Assembly (NCBI RefSeq): GCF_019443325.1
Contig: NZ_CP080383.1
Span: 3,596,001-3,660,000 of the forward strand
DNA: 64,000 nt
Direction of reading: 5' to 3'
Source of the DNA: Cryobacterium sp. PAMC25264
GTDB lineage: Bacteria > Actinomycetota > Actinomycetes > Actinomycetales > Microbacteriaceae
Shown here: piece by piece, positions 35,877 through 43,506 of the stretch
Layout of the letters: each line of letters starts with the position of its first letter
Position numbering within the stretch: the stretch's first letter is position 1
Translations under genes and position numbers: made by a program
The notes under the pieces: model-generated
What the model was told of the DNA's origin: nothing
What the model saw: only the letters and a program-made list of their open reading frames with translations
The model's database searches: none

Positions 35877-38439
35877 GTCGGGCGAGGTAGGGGGCGGTAC
35901 GGCTGTGCGGATGCGCCGCCACGGCCGCCGGGGTGCCCTCGGCCACGATGCGCCCGCCCGCGGTTCCGCCGGACGGCCCCAGGTCGATGACCCAGTCCGC
36001 GGCCGACACCACGCCCATGTCGTGCTCCACCACGACCACGGTGTCTCCGGCGTCGACGAGGCGGCCGAGCTGTGTCATCAGGAGGTCCACATCGGCCGGG
36101 TGCAACCCGGTGGTGGGCTCGTCGAGGAGGAACAGCGTGTGCCCGCGGCGGGCGCGCTGCAGTTCCGTGGCCAGCTTGATGCGCTGCGCCTCGCCGCCGG
36201 AGAGCTCGGTGGCGGGCTGGCCGAGCCGCAGGTAGCCCAGGCCCACCTCGCGCAGGGTCTCCAGGCTGCGGGAGGCGCTGGGCACGTCGGCGAGGAACAC
36301 GGCGGCGGCCTCCACCGTGAGGCCGAGCACATCCGCGACGGACTTGCCGTTGTAGGTCACCGCGAGGGTCTCGGCGTTGTAGCGCGCGCCGCCGCAGGCG
36401 GGGCAGGGAGCGTAGCTGCCGGGCAGGAAGAGCAGCTCGACGGCCACGAAGCCCTCGCCCAGGCAGGTGTCGCAGCGGCCGCCGGCCACGTTGAAGGAGA
36501 ACCGGCTCGCGGTGAACCCGGCCGTCTTGGCCGCCGCGGTGGCCGCGAAGGTGGCCCGCACGGCGTCGAAGAGGCCCGTGTATGTGGCCAGATTGGACCG
36601 AGGGGTGCGGCCGATGGGCTTCTGGTCCACCCGCACCAGCCGGTCGATGGCCCCGGCCCCGGTGACGGCATCGACGATCGTCGTGGCCCCGTCGGTACCG
36701 GCCTCGTCCTCGTCGGTCGACTCGTCGTCGTCAACGGCCGCGGCAGCGCCGGCGGGCACGGCGTCGACTGAGCCCTGGCGGAGCTCCCGGCCCACGGCAT
36801 CCGCGAGCACCGTGCTGACCAGGGTCGATTTGCCCGATCCGGAGACCCCGGTCACAGCGGTGAGTACGCCCAGGGGCACCTGAACGTCCAGATCCACCAG
36901 GTTATGGCGGGTCACGCCCGTCAGGCCCAGCCAGGCGGCGGCCTCGCGCGGTGCAGCCGCCGCCTCGCCCGGGCTGGTCGGGAACAGGTAGTCGCGGGTG
37001 ACCGAGGTCTCCACCTCGGCCAGGCCGGCCACCGGCCCGCTGTACAGCACCTCGCCCCCGCCGTCGCCGGCTCGCGGCCCCACGTCCACGAGCCAGTCGG
37101 CGCGGCGTACGACATCCATATTGTGTTCGACCACGAAGACCGAATTGCCGGATGCCTTGAGCTGTTCGAGCACCACCAGCAGCGGTTCGGCGTCGGCCGG
37201 GTGCAGGCCGGCGGAGGGTTCGTCGAGCACGTAGATCACGCCGAACAGGCCGCTGCGCAACTGGGTGGCGATGCGTAGGCGCTGCATCTCGCCCGGGGAG
37301 AGTGTGGGGGTGGCACGGCTGAGGCTGAGGTAGCCCAGCCCCAAGTCGATGAGCACCGTCAGCCGGCGCACCAGGTCGCCGGCCACGGTGACGGCCACCT
37401 CGGTGACCTCGCCGGACTGGATGGAGCGGTGTGAGCCGGCTGCACCGGTGAGTTCCGCTGTCGGGCGGAGAACGTCGGCGAGCTCGCTGAGGGTGAGGGC
37501 GTTGAGCTCGTTGATCGGTCGACCGGCGAACGTCACCGCGAGAGCCTCGGCGCGCAGGCCGCTGCCGCCGCAGAGTTCGCACGGACCGGTCTGCACGAAG
37601 GCGAGCACACGCTGGCGCATCTGGGCGCTCTTCGAGTCGGCCAGGGTGTGCATCACGTAGCTCTTCGCGCTCCAGAACCGGCCCTTATACGGCTTGGCGA
37701 CCCTGTCGCGCTGCGGGGTGACCTCCACGACGGGCTGCTCCTCGGTGTAAAGAAGCCAGTCGCGGTCCTCCCGGCTGAGCGACGCCCAGGGCGCATCGAT
37801 GTCGTAGCCCAGCCCCGCGGTCACATCCCGCAGATTCTTGCCCTGCCAGGCGCCGGGCCAGGCCGCGATCGCGCCGTCCCGGATGCTCAGGGTCGCGTCA
37901 GGCACCAGAAGTGGCTCGGTCACGGTGTGCGAGATGCCCAGACCGTGGCACACCGGGCAGGCGCCCGTGGCCGTATTGGGGGAGAAGGCGTCGGAGTCCA
38001 GGCGCAGGTCCGACCCGGCCGGGTAGGTACCGGCGCGGGAGTACAGCATCCGCATCGAGTTGGACAGTGTGGTGACGGTGCCGACGCTGGAGCGAGAACT
38101 GGGCGCGCCGCGGCGTTGCTGCAGCGCCACGGCCGGCGGCAACCCGGTGATGAGGTCCACGTGCGGAGTGTGGCCCTGCTGGATGAGCCGGCGTGCGTAC
38201 GGCGCCACGGACTCGAAGAAGCGGCGCTGGGCCTCGGCGAAGATGGTGCCGAACGCGAGCGACGACTTGCCGGAGCCCGAGACCCCCGTGAACGCGACGA
38301 TGGCGTCACGGGGAACGTCGACGTTCACGTCTCGCAGGTTGTTCTCTCTGGCGCCGCGCACGCGCACGAAGCCGTCGGCGCCGGGATTCTCGGGGGAATC
38401 GAGGGGGATGGCCGGAGTGGTTTCGGGAGAGTGAGGCAT
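35857..38439 (-). CDS. UvrA-like excinuclease ATPase (class II, UvrA2/DrrC type)
   Basis: This is a tandem ABC ATPase of the UvrA group, 860 residues, about 90 shorter than UvrA. It appears to lack the UvrB-binding insert, as in UvrA2 and drug-resistance (DrrC-like) members. Present are Walker [14 protein letters not shown] near residue 50, zinc-module CPVCHGLG and CDTCLGEGF, the second Walker [11 protein letters not shown] near 535, and [14 protein letters not shown] near 775. The ATG at 38439 (MPHSPETTP) was chosen; the upstream in-frame stretch is not family-like. It probably helps recognise or protect against intercalator-type DNA damage. It is divergent from panD. Confidence 0.9.
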   Translation of the reverse strand: MPHSPETTPAIPLDSPENPGADGFVRVRGARENNLRDVNVDVPRDAIVAFTGVSGSGKSSLAFGTIFAEAQRRFFESVAPYARRLIQQGHTPHVDLITGLPPAVALQQRRGAPSSRSSVGTVTTLSNSMRMLYSRAGTYPAGSDLRLDSDAFSPNTATGACPVCHGLGISHTVTEPLLVPDATLSIRDGAIAAWPGAWQGKNLRDVTAGLGYDIDAPWASLSREDRDWLLYTEEQPVVEVTPQRDRVAKPYKGRFWSAKSYVMHTLADSKSAQMRQRVLAFVQTGPCELCGGSGLRAEALAVTFAGRPINELNALTLSELADVLRPTAELTGAAGSHRSIQSGEVTEVAVTVAGDLVRRLTVLIDLGLGYLSLSRATPTLSPGEMQRLRIATQLRSGLFGVIYVLDEPSAGLHPADAEPLLVVLEQLKASGNSVFVVEHNMDVVRRADWLVDVGPRAGDGGGEVLYSGPVAGLAEVETSVTRDYLFPTSPGEAAAAPREAAAWLGLTGVTRHNLVDLDVQVPLGVLTAVTGVSGSGKSTLVSTVLADAVGRELRQGSVDAVPAGAAAAVDDDESTDEDEAGTDGATTIVDAVTGAGAIDRLVRVDQKPIGRTPRSNLATYTGLFDAVRATFAATAAAKTAGFTASRFSFNVAGGRCDTCLGEGFVAVELLFLPGSYAPCPACGGARYNAETLAVTYNGKSVADVLGLTVEAAAVFLADVPSASRSLETLREVGLGYLRLGQPATELSGGEAQRIKLATELQRARRGHTLFLLDEPTTGLHPADVDLLMTQLGRLVDAGDTVVVVEHDMGVVSAADWVIDLGPSGGTAGGRIVAEGTPAAVAAHPHSRTAPYLARRLELAG

Positions 38440-38572
38440 TCGACCGACTCTAGTTCGACCCACTGACAGAGAGCCGGGACAGGTGCCCTGGGCTGAGCCC
38501 GTGGCCCGCACCCGACGGCCCCCGCACGGAGGGCGTATCGTGGAGAGGTTGATCCGGAAAGGCCCCGCTCCC

Positions 38573-38983
38573 ATGCGCCGCACCATGTTCAAGTCCAAGA
38601 TCCACCGCGCCACCGTGACGCACTCCGCCCTGCACTATGTCGGGTCGCTGACGGTCGACCTCGATCTGCTGGATGCCGCCGACCTGCTTCCCGGCGAGCT
38701 CGTCAGTATCGTCAACGTCAACAACGGTGCCCGCTTCGAGACCTACCTGATCGCCGGGGAACGCGGCAGCGGCGTGATCGGCGTCAACGGCGCCGCGGCG
38801 CGGATGGCGCACGAGGGCGACCTGGTCATCATCATCTCCTACGCCCAGATGGGCGACAAGAAGGCCAGGGTGTACGTGCCCACCGTCGTGCACGTCGATG
38901 CCCAGAATCACATCCTTGCCGTCGGAAGCGACCCTGCTGAAGCGCTCGGCGACGACGTAGAGCGGCCGCCGTCGGCAGTCTGA
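38573..38983 (+). CDS. panD: Aspartate 1-decarboxylase
   Basis: PanD makes beta-alanine from L-aspartate for pantothenate and coenzyme A. The 136-residue proenzyme self-cleaves between Gly24 and Ser25 (HYVGSLTVD) to give the pyruvoyl cofactor. Other marks are [10 protein letters not shown] at the N-terminus, [11 protein letters not shown], and [20 protein letters not shown]. Two in-frame ATGs (38573 and 38585) are possible; the GGAAAGG site at 38556 is slightly distant from either. It is followed by a clear terminator at 39030. Confidence 0.95.
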   Translation: MRRTMFKSKIHRATVTHSALHYVGSLTVDLDLLDAADLLPGELVSIVNVNNGARFETYLIAGERGSGVIGVNGAAARMAHEGDLVIIISYAQMGDKKARVYVPTVVHVDAQNHILAVGSDPAEALGDDVERPPSAV

Positions 38984-39029
38984 GCCTTCGTTCCCGCACC
39001 CCCTGGGGCACCGGGGCCTCGCCGTAGAT

Positions 39030-39053
39030 AAACCCCTGTCCAGCGGGGTTTTT
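39030..39053 (+). terminator. Rho-independent terminator after panD
   Basis: AAACCCC (39030-39036), an 8-nt loop, GGGGTTT (39045-39051) and two further T bases form a stem with a T-run. It lies 47 bp after the panD stop and before the HNH endonuclease gene. Confidence 0.8.
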
Positions 39054-39127
39054 GTCGCGCCAAGAAAACTTATCCACAATGGACAGATTCGACACACAAA
39101 AGTGCGATATCGAGCTATTCTCACTGT

Positions 39128-40804
39128 ATGTCCACCATCGCAGATACCTTCGTCGTCGGCACCTCGCCGGAGGCCCTCGTGCCTGCAGTTCCGACTGCCG
39201 ACACAGGAGCCGATTCGCTGGTGGCCGCCGCCGGCGCGGTCACCCGATTCGGGGCCTGCAGCGCCGACTTCGACGCCCTGCCAGACGCTGAGCTGCTCGC
39301 CGCGCAACGCGAGATCACCCGTCTGCAAGCCCTCACGTCTACCCGATCGGTGTGGGTGGCCAAAGCCGTCGCGCACCGCTCCCGCCCCGAGCTGGGCCAG
39401 TCTGGCCTGGCCTCGCAACAGGGCTTCCTCAACCCGGGCGACCTGATGCAGAACCTCACCGGGGCCAGCAAAGCCGACGCCCGAAAACTCGCCGATGTCG
39501 GCCGGATGCTCGCCGACAGTGACGCCGCGGAAGCCGCAGCCGCCCGCGCCCAGGCCGACGCCGACGCCCAGATCGAGGCCGACGCCGATGCCGACTCGGG
39601 CGACGGAGGGGACGCATCGCCGGCCCTGGCACCGCTGGGTATTCCGGCGCTGCCCTGGCACACGCCGATCGCTCACGCGGTCACCGATGGGAGCCTCTCC
39701 GCCGCGCAGGCGCACGCGATCCGCACCGGACTGGGCGATATCGATACGGTCGTCACCGCGGACATCCTCGCCGACAACCTGGCCACCCTGCTCGAAGAAG
39801 CCCGCACCCTCACCATCGACCAATTGATCCGCCGTGCCAGGCGGATGCGGGACCGTCTCGACGAAGCCGGCATCAGCAAGCGCGAACAGAAAGCCTGGGA
39901 TGACCGGTATCTGCGCATCTGGACCCTGGAAACCGGGCAGGTCCGCATCAACGGGGTCTTCCCACCCGAGCAGGGCGAGTACATTCGCTCCGTCTCAGAC
40001 AGCCTCACCGGGCCCCGCCGCGGCGGCGTGCACTTCGTCGACCCCGACCGGGCCGCCTGGGCCAAAGCCGTGCAGGACGACCCCCGCAGCGTCGACCAGC
40101 TCACCGCCGACGGGTTCATCGACCTGATCAGAGCCGGCAGCGCCGTCAACCCCCGCCGCATGCTCGGCGGTCGCACCCCCGCCGTCCGCATCCTCAAGAC
40201 GCAGCGCCCCACCGGGCCCGCCGCAAGTGGTTCTGCACCAGAGCAGTCGAGGCAGGTCGGAGAATCCACGACAGGCGACGCCACACCAGGAAGAGGACTA
40301 CCGCCAGAGCCGGCCGATGTCCTCGTTCCCCTCCCCGACGGCACGGGACACGGCTACATCGAAGGCAATCCAGCCCCGGTCTCCCAGGCAACCGTCGACC
40401 GGTTGATCTGCGACTCCGGCACTCTGGAGATCACCTTCGACCCATCGGGCCAACCGCTTGATGTCGGCCGGGAGGAGCGGCTGTTCACGATGGCGCAACG
40501 CATCGCCCTGGCCGCCCGCGACGGCGGCTGCATGTGGGGGGACTGCGCCAAACCGCCCTCCCAAACCGAGGCCCACCACATCGACCACTGGAAACGCGAC
40601 GACGGCCGCACCGACATCCGCGTCGGTATCCTGCTGTGCAACCCGCATCACCGGCTGCTGCACAACCAGGGCTGGCAGATCCTCGACCACCAGGGCCGGT
40701 ATTGGTTGCGACCGCCCGTCACCGTTGATCCCGGGCAACGCCTGATCGACCTCCACAGCAAGAGCCCCGCAGCACTCGACCAGCAGGAACGCGGCGAGCA
40801 CTGA
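39128..40804 (+). CDS. DUF222/HNH endonuclease-domain protein
   Basis: The 558-residue protein has an N-terminal DUF222 (13E12 repeat-like) region (about 1-310) and a C-terminal HNH nuclease domain. The HNH core reads CMWGDCAKPPSQTEAHHIDH followed by RVGILLCNPHHRLLHN near residue 500, with the zinc Cys pair CMWGDC and the catalytic His pair. Such proteins are often multicopy in Micrococcales and their target is not established. No ribosome site precedes the ATG, and TATTCT ends 6 bp before it, so the message may be leaderless. Interdomain segments rich in Asp/Ala (DADAQIEADADAD) are low complexity. Confidence 0.9.
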   Translation: MSTIADTFVVGTSPEALVPAVPTADTGADSLVAAAGAVTRFGACSADFDALPDAELLAAQREITRLQALTSTRSVWVAKAVAHRSRPELGQSGLASQQGFLNPGDLMQNLTGASKADARKLADVGRMLADSDAAEAAAARAQADADAQIEADADADSGDGGDASPALAPLGIPALPWHTPIAHAVTDGSLSAAQAHAIRTGLGDIDTVVTADILADNLATLLEEARTLTIDQLIRRARRMRDRLDEAGISKREQKAWDDRYLRIWTLETGQVRINGVFPPEQGEYIRSVSDSLTGPRRGGVHFVDPDRAAWAKAVQDDPRSVDQLTADGFIDLIRAGSAVNPRRMLGGRTPAVRILKTQRPTGPAASGSAPEQSRQVGESTTGDATPGRGLPPEPADVLVPLPDGTGHGYIEGNPAPVSQATVDRLICDSGTLEITFDPSGQPLDVGREERLFTMAQRIALAARDGGCMWGDCAKPPSQTEAHHIDHWKRDDGRTDIRVGILLCNPHHRLLHNQGWQILDHQGRYWLRPPVTVDPGQRLIDLHSKSPAALDQQERGEH

Positions 40805-40840
40805 CACGGTGAGCACTGACACGGCGTGCACTGACACACA
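40796..40840 (+). repeat. Three tandem 15-bp units with in-frame stops
   Basis: GAGCACTGACACGGT is repeated three times (40796-40810, 40811-40825, 40826-40840), the last copy diverged. The first unit holds the stop of the HNH gene. Since 15 is a multiple of three, each unit offers another in-frame TGA. It looks like slippage duplication at the gene end. Confidence 0.85.
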
Positions 40841-40858
40841 GGTCGGCGAGGGCCCAGG

Positions 40859-41182
40859 TCAGTGGCCACCGTCAACGAGCTTGAGGCCGATGACGCAGCC
40901 GACCAGGCCCAGTATGAGGAGCACCTTGAGCAGGGAGGCCGGCTCGCCGCCGAACACCATCGCGTAGAGCACCGTGAGCGCCGCTCCGATGCCCACCCAC
41001 ACGGCGTAGGCCGTGCCGATCGGGATCGAGCGCATCGCCACCGCGAGGCCGGCCATGCTGAGCACCAGTCCAACACCGAAAATCACGGTGGGCCAGAACT
41101 TGGTGAAGCTTTCGGACTTGCCGAGGGCCGTGGCCCAGACGGCTTCGAGAACTCCGGAGACGATCAAGATCAGCCAGGACAT
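40859..41182 (-). CDS. SMR-family exporter, Gdx/SugE-like (probable guanidinium exporter)
   Basis: This is a small multidrug-resistance-family protein of 107 residues with four transmembrane helices. The essential membrane Glu is Glu13 in GVLEAVWATALG, and Trp16 and the following residues fit the Gdx (SugE) branch that exports guanidinium in exchange for protons. A guanidine-III riboswitch lies directly upstream, which strongly supports guanidinium as the substrate. The ATG at 41182 is preceded by GGGAG. It probably works as an antiparallel homodimer, since no partner SMR gene is adjacent. Confidence 0.93.
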   Translation of the reverse strand: MSWLILIVSGVLEAVWATALGKSESFTKFWPTVIFGVGLVLSMAGLAVAMRSIPIGTAYAVWVGIGAALTVLYAMVFGGEPASLLKVLLILGLVGCVIGLKLVDGGH

Positions 41183-41198
41183 CAGACACCACTCCCGT

Positions 41199-41239
41199 GG
41201 CCAGTCTTGTCGCTTACCGGGTACTGATCCGTCGTCCGG
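41199..41239 (-). ncRNA. Guanidine-III riboswitch (ykkC-III)
   Basis: The 41-nt minus-strand segment holds, in order, CCGGACGA, GTACCCGGT and GACAAGAC, the conserved blocks of the guanidine-III aptamer. CCGG at the 5' end can pair with the CCGG in ACCCGGT, and CAGT before the second block pairs with ACTG after the third, giving the expected compact pseudoknot. It ends 16 nt before the ATG of the SMR exporter, and the ribosome site GGGAG lies immediately 3' of the aptamer, so control of translation initiation is likely. Class assignment is from recall of the published consensus. Confidence 0.85.
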
Positions 41240-41270
41240 AACCGCAGGAAGCGATCTATTACACAGAATA

Positions 41271-41309
41271 GCCGGGCACCCTGTGCAGTCGCTGCGCAGA
41301 GTGCCCGGC
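41271..41309 (-). terminator. Hairpin after the FKBP gene
   Basis: GCCGGGCAC (41271-41279) pairs with GTGCCCGGC (41301-41309), and the inner CTGTGCAG/CTGCGCAG also pair around TCG, giving a stem of about 17 bp. On the minus strand it is followed by T-rich TATTCTGTG. It would end the FKBP message and isolate the riboswitch-controlled SMR gene. Confidence 0.65.
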
Positions 41310-41325
41310 CGGGGGCGTGCGGGTC

Positions 41326-42303
41326 TTAGGCGGTCGCGAGGATGTCTACGACGAAGACCAGGGTGTCGGTGCCGCTGATGCCGGCCTGGTCGTTACCCGT
41401 GTCGCCGTACCCCTGTGCGGGCGGGATGACGATGACAACCTGGGAGCCGACGGTCTGGCCGACCAGGCCCTGACCGAAGCCGGGGATGACCTCGGAGGTG
41501 GAGAAGGAGGTCGGGCCGCCCGCACCCCAGCTCTGGTCGAACACCTTGCCGGTGCCCCAGATGACGCCGGTGTACTGCACGGTGACGGTTCCGCCATCCG
41601 CCACGGTCGCACCGTCGCCCTTCTTGAGCACCTCGACCGCGAGGTCGGTGGGCGGATCGTCCTGCGGCACCGTCACGGTGGGGGCACCGTCATCGGCGAG
41701 CTCCACGGTGGGGAAGCCGTCCTGCGGCTCCTGGTCGGTTCCGGTGGCGCGGGTGGGCACCTTGTCCTTGATGTCGATCACGAAGAGCATCTGGTCGGTC
41801 GCGGCGACGCCCAGGTCGGTGTTGCCGGTGTCGCCGAAGCCGTCGGCCGGCGGGATGACCACGGCGACGCGGTCGCCGACGTTGGAGCAGGCGACACCCT
41901 TGAGGATGCCGGGGATCACGCTCTGGTTGTTGACCACGTTCACCGTGAGCCCGGCTTCCTCGCCGTAGCCGGCGGAGCTCAGCTTGGCCCCGGTGGTGGC
42001 GTTGTACGCGGCGTAGGAGATGGACACGGAGTCGCCCTCCTCGACGGCGTCACCGCTGCCCTCGGTCACGACGGTGCGTTCGGTCGCCTTGGCGGCCAAC
42101 GGCGTGTCGAAGGTGACGGTCGGTTCGACGCCGGCATCGCCGGCGACGGTCACCGCATCCGAGGTGCTGCCGGGATCCGTGCACTCAAGCGCGGCGGCGG
42201 CCGTCGCCGAGGGCGTCGCCGCCGTGTCCGGCGATGCCGCGCAGCCCGTGAGGGCGAGGGCGGCGACTGCCGTCATGGTCAGGAAGGTAGGAAGTGTGCG
42301 CAC
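41326..42303 (-). CDS. Double-domain FKBP-type peptidyl-prolyl isomerase lipoprotein
   Basis: The 325-residue exported protein has a lipoprotein signal ending ALTGC (Cys21) and an Ala/Thr/Ser linker. Two FKBP domains follow (about 80-195 and 205-325). Both show the pattern VSISYA/VTVQYT, VIPG and a GYGDTGN- or GFGDTGN-type loop before the final strand. The second is more canonical (GKVFDQSWGAGGPTSFS). It presumably assists folding of exported proteins at the membrane surface. It starts at the ATG at 42303; a DosR-like box is 103 bp upstream but could serve either direction. Confidence 0.92.
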   Translation of the reverse strand: MRTLPTFLTMTAVAALALTGCAASPDTAATPSATAAAALECTDPGSTSDAVTVAGDAGVEPTVTFDTPLAAKATERTVVTEGSGDAVEEGDSVSISYAAYNATTGAKLSSAGYGEEAGLTVNVVNNQSVIPGILKGVACSNVGDRVAVVIPPADGFGDTGNTDLGVAATDQMLFVIDIKDKVPTRATGTDQEPQDGFPTVELADDGAPTVTVPQDDPPTDLAVEVLKKGDGATVADGGTVTVQYTGVIWGTGKVFDQSWGAGGPTSFSTSEVIPGFGQGLVGQTVGSQVVIVIPPAQGYGDTGNDQAGISGTDTLVFVVDILATA

Positions 42304-42615
42304 GCAGAAGTCTCCAGTCAGGGTCGGGCCTCGTACAGTCTGGACCCTGGACCTATGGATGTGCTGAATCGAGGGTTTCCACGAGTGGGTGCAGCCCCGT
42401 AAGACGGGACTTTGGTCCTCTGGTGGAGCCCGATCGGAGTTCTAGACTGGCTTCACGGCCTCCAGAATCGCTGAGGCCGAGCTGGTCGATGGTGACCGAA
42501 CCCACCGACAGTGGCGCCAGATTCATCTCGGCACCTTCGCTTGATTGACGCCCTGCCTCACGCAGTCGAAAGCCGCTCGATTTTCGTGAATGTGCATCAA
42601 GAGAAAGAGTCCCTC
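42304..42615. other. 312-bp gap with DosR-like box 2
   Basis: No convincing gene is present. The one clear element is the palindrome at 42406-42419 (separate entry). The remainder contains only short overlapping frames with no family resemblance. It separates the FKBP gene (leftward) from the 52-residue ORF (rightward) and should hold both promoters. Confidence 0.5.
42406..42419. promoter_or_regulatory. DosR-like box 2
   Basis: GGGACTTTGGTCCT at 42406 matches box 1 at 13 of 14 positions. It is 103 bp upstream of the FKBP gene start and 197 bp upstream of the 52-residue ORF, so its target is uncertain. Confidence 0.5.
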
Positions 42616-42774
42616 GTGTCCGACCAAAAGTCGACCTCGGCCAACGCCGTCACCACCGACCGCTGGGAGAGCCTGAAGCGCGAGTACTACATGCGTACCC
42701 ACCGCTCGGCGCCCATCGGCTACCTGCCGTCCGCCGGTCCGGCCCCCACCGTGGCCGACCCGAACGCCGAATAA
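42616..42774 (+). CDS. Small protein, 52 residues
   Basis: This is a short ORF from a GTG at 42616 preceded by GAGAAAGAG. The product begins VSDQKSTSANAVTTDRWESL and includes KREYYMRTHRSAPIGYLP, a mixed-charge sequence with no membrane helix or Cys. I do not recognise a family. It lies between two DosR-like boxes and upstream of an ArsR-SulP pair. A GTG at 42586 is an alternative start. The composition looks coding rather than random. Confidence 0.5.
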   Translation: MSDQKSTSANAVTTDRWESLKREYYMRTHRSAPIGYLPSAGPAPTVADPNAE

Positions 42775-42782
42775 CCGCCACC

Positions 42783-42935
42783 TCAGCGGTAGTGCGTGCT
42801 GGCCCGGAAACAGGTGCGGCTGGCGGCGTCGTAGATGTACTGCAGTTCCCGCGGCAGGTCATTCCGTGTCGGAGAGCACCTTCTCCCTGAGGATCAGCGG
42901 CGCACCCGGCAACAGGCCCAACGCCGCACAGGTGT
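42783..42935 (-). pseudogene. Possible minus-strand gene remnant
   Basis: In the 309-bp gap before the ArsR gene, the minus strand reads protein-like sequence in two adjacent frames: CAALGLLPGAPLILREKVL ending at a TGA, then LPRELQYIYDAASRTCFRAS ending at 42783. The two pieces abut at GGAATGACC, suggesting one damaged C-terminus. No start or upstream part is recognisable. The composition is suggestive only. Confidence 0.25.
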
Positions 42936-43035
42936 CGGGTCGCCGTGCAGATCCTCCACCGACGTCCGACTCCGCGCGGGAGGCCCACGGAGACCTCGAC
43001 CCGACTATGAACCGGGCGATCAGGAGCCCGCTGTC

Positions 43036-43049
43036 GGGACCAAGGTCCG
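43036..43049. promoter_or_regulatory. DosR-like box 3
   Basis: GGGACCAAGGTCCG is a half-degenerate version of box 1 in the opposite orientation. It ends 34 bp upstream of the ArsR start, where it could act on the ArsR-SulP promoter. Confidence 0.45.
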
Positions 43050-43083
43050 CTCGCCTGCCACGGGTGCGCGATATGATGAATTT

Positions 43084-43506
43084 ATGGAACCGCTGAGTCA
43101 GGCCCCGAACGACACCTTCACGGACGCCAACCGCCCGCTCTACGAGGTCAAGGCCAACCTCTTCAAGGGGCTGGCGCATCCGGTGCGGGTGCGGGTGCTC
43201 GAGGTTCTTGCGAACGCCACCGTCGACCTGTCGGTTACCGACCTGCTCACCGACACCGGGCTGGAGGCCTCGCACCTCTCCCAGCACCTCTCGGTGCTGC
43301 GCCGGCACAACCTGGTGCTGGCGGAGCGCCGCGGCAGCCTCGTCTTCTACCGGCTGGCCTATCCGCAGGTGGCCGACCTGCTCGCGGTGGCCCGGCAGCT
43401 GCTCGTCGAGATCCTCGAGACCACCCAGCAGAACCTGGCCAACACGGTGGGGTTGCCCAGCCTGGTTCCCGCCGGCGCCGCGTCCAGCGACGCGGTGACC
43501 CGATGA
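43084..43506 (+). CDS. ArsR-family winged-helix regulator
   Basis: The 140-residue ArsR/SmtB-type DNA-binding protein has LFKGLAHPVRVRVLEVLAN near residue 22, the recognition helix in ASHLSQHLSVLRRHNLV near 60, and wing RRGSLVFYRLA. No Cys/His metal-binding set is visible, so it may sense something other than metal. The C-terminal helix (VARQLLVEILETTQQNL) should mediate dimer formation. It overlaps the SulP gene by four bases and probably regulates it. Confidence 0.9.
   Translation: MEPLSQAPNDTFTDANRPLYEVKANLFKGLAHPVRVRVLEVLANATVDLSVTDLLTDTGLEASHLSQHLSVLRRHNLVLAERRGSLVFYRLAYPQVADLLAVARQLLVEILETTQQNLANTVGLPSLVPAGAASSDAVTR

Noticed and set aside
39128..40804. HNH endonuclease as a sign of a mobile element or defence island
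   Set aside because: DUF222/HNH proteins are common dispersed genes in Micrococcales, and no transposase, methylase or defence partner lies next to it.
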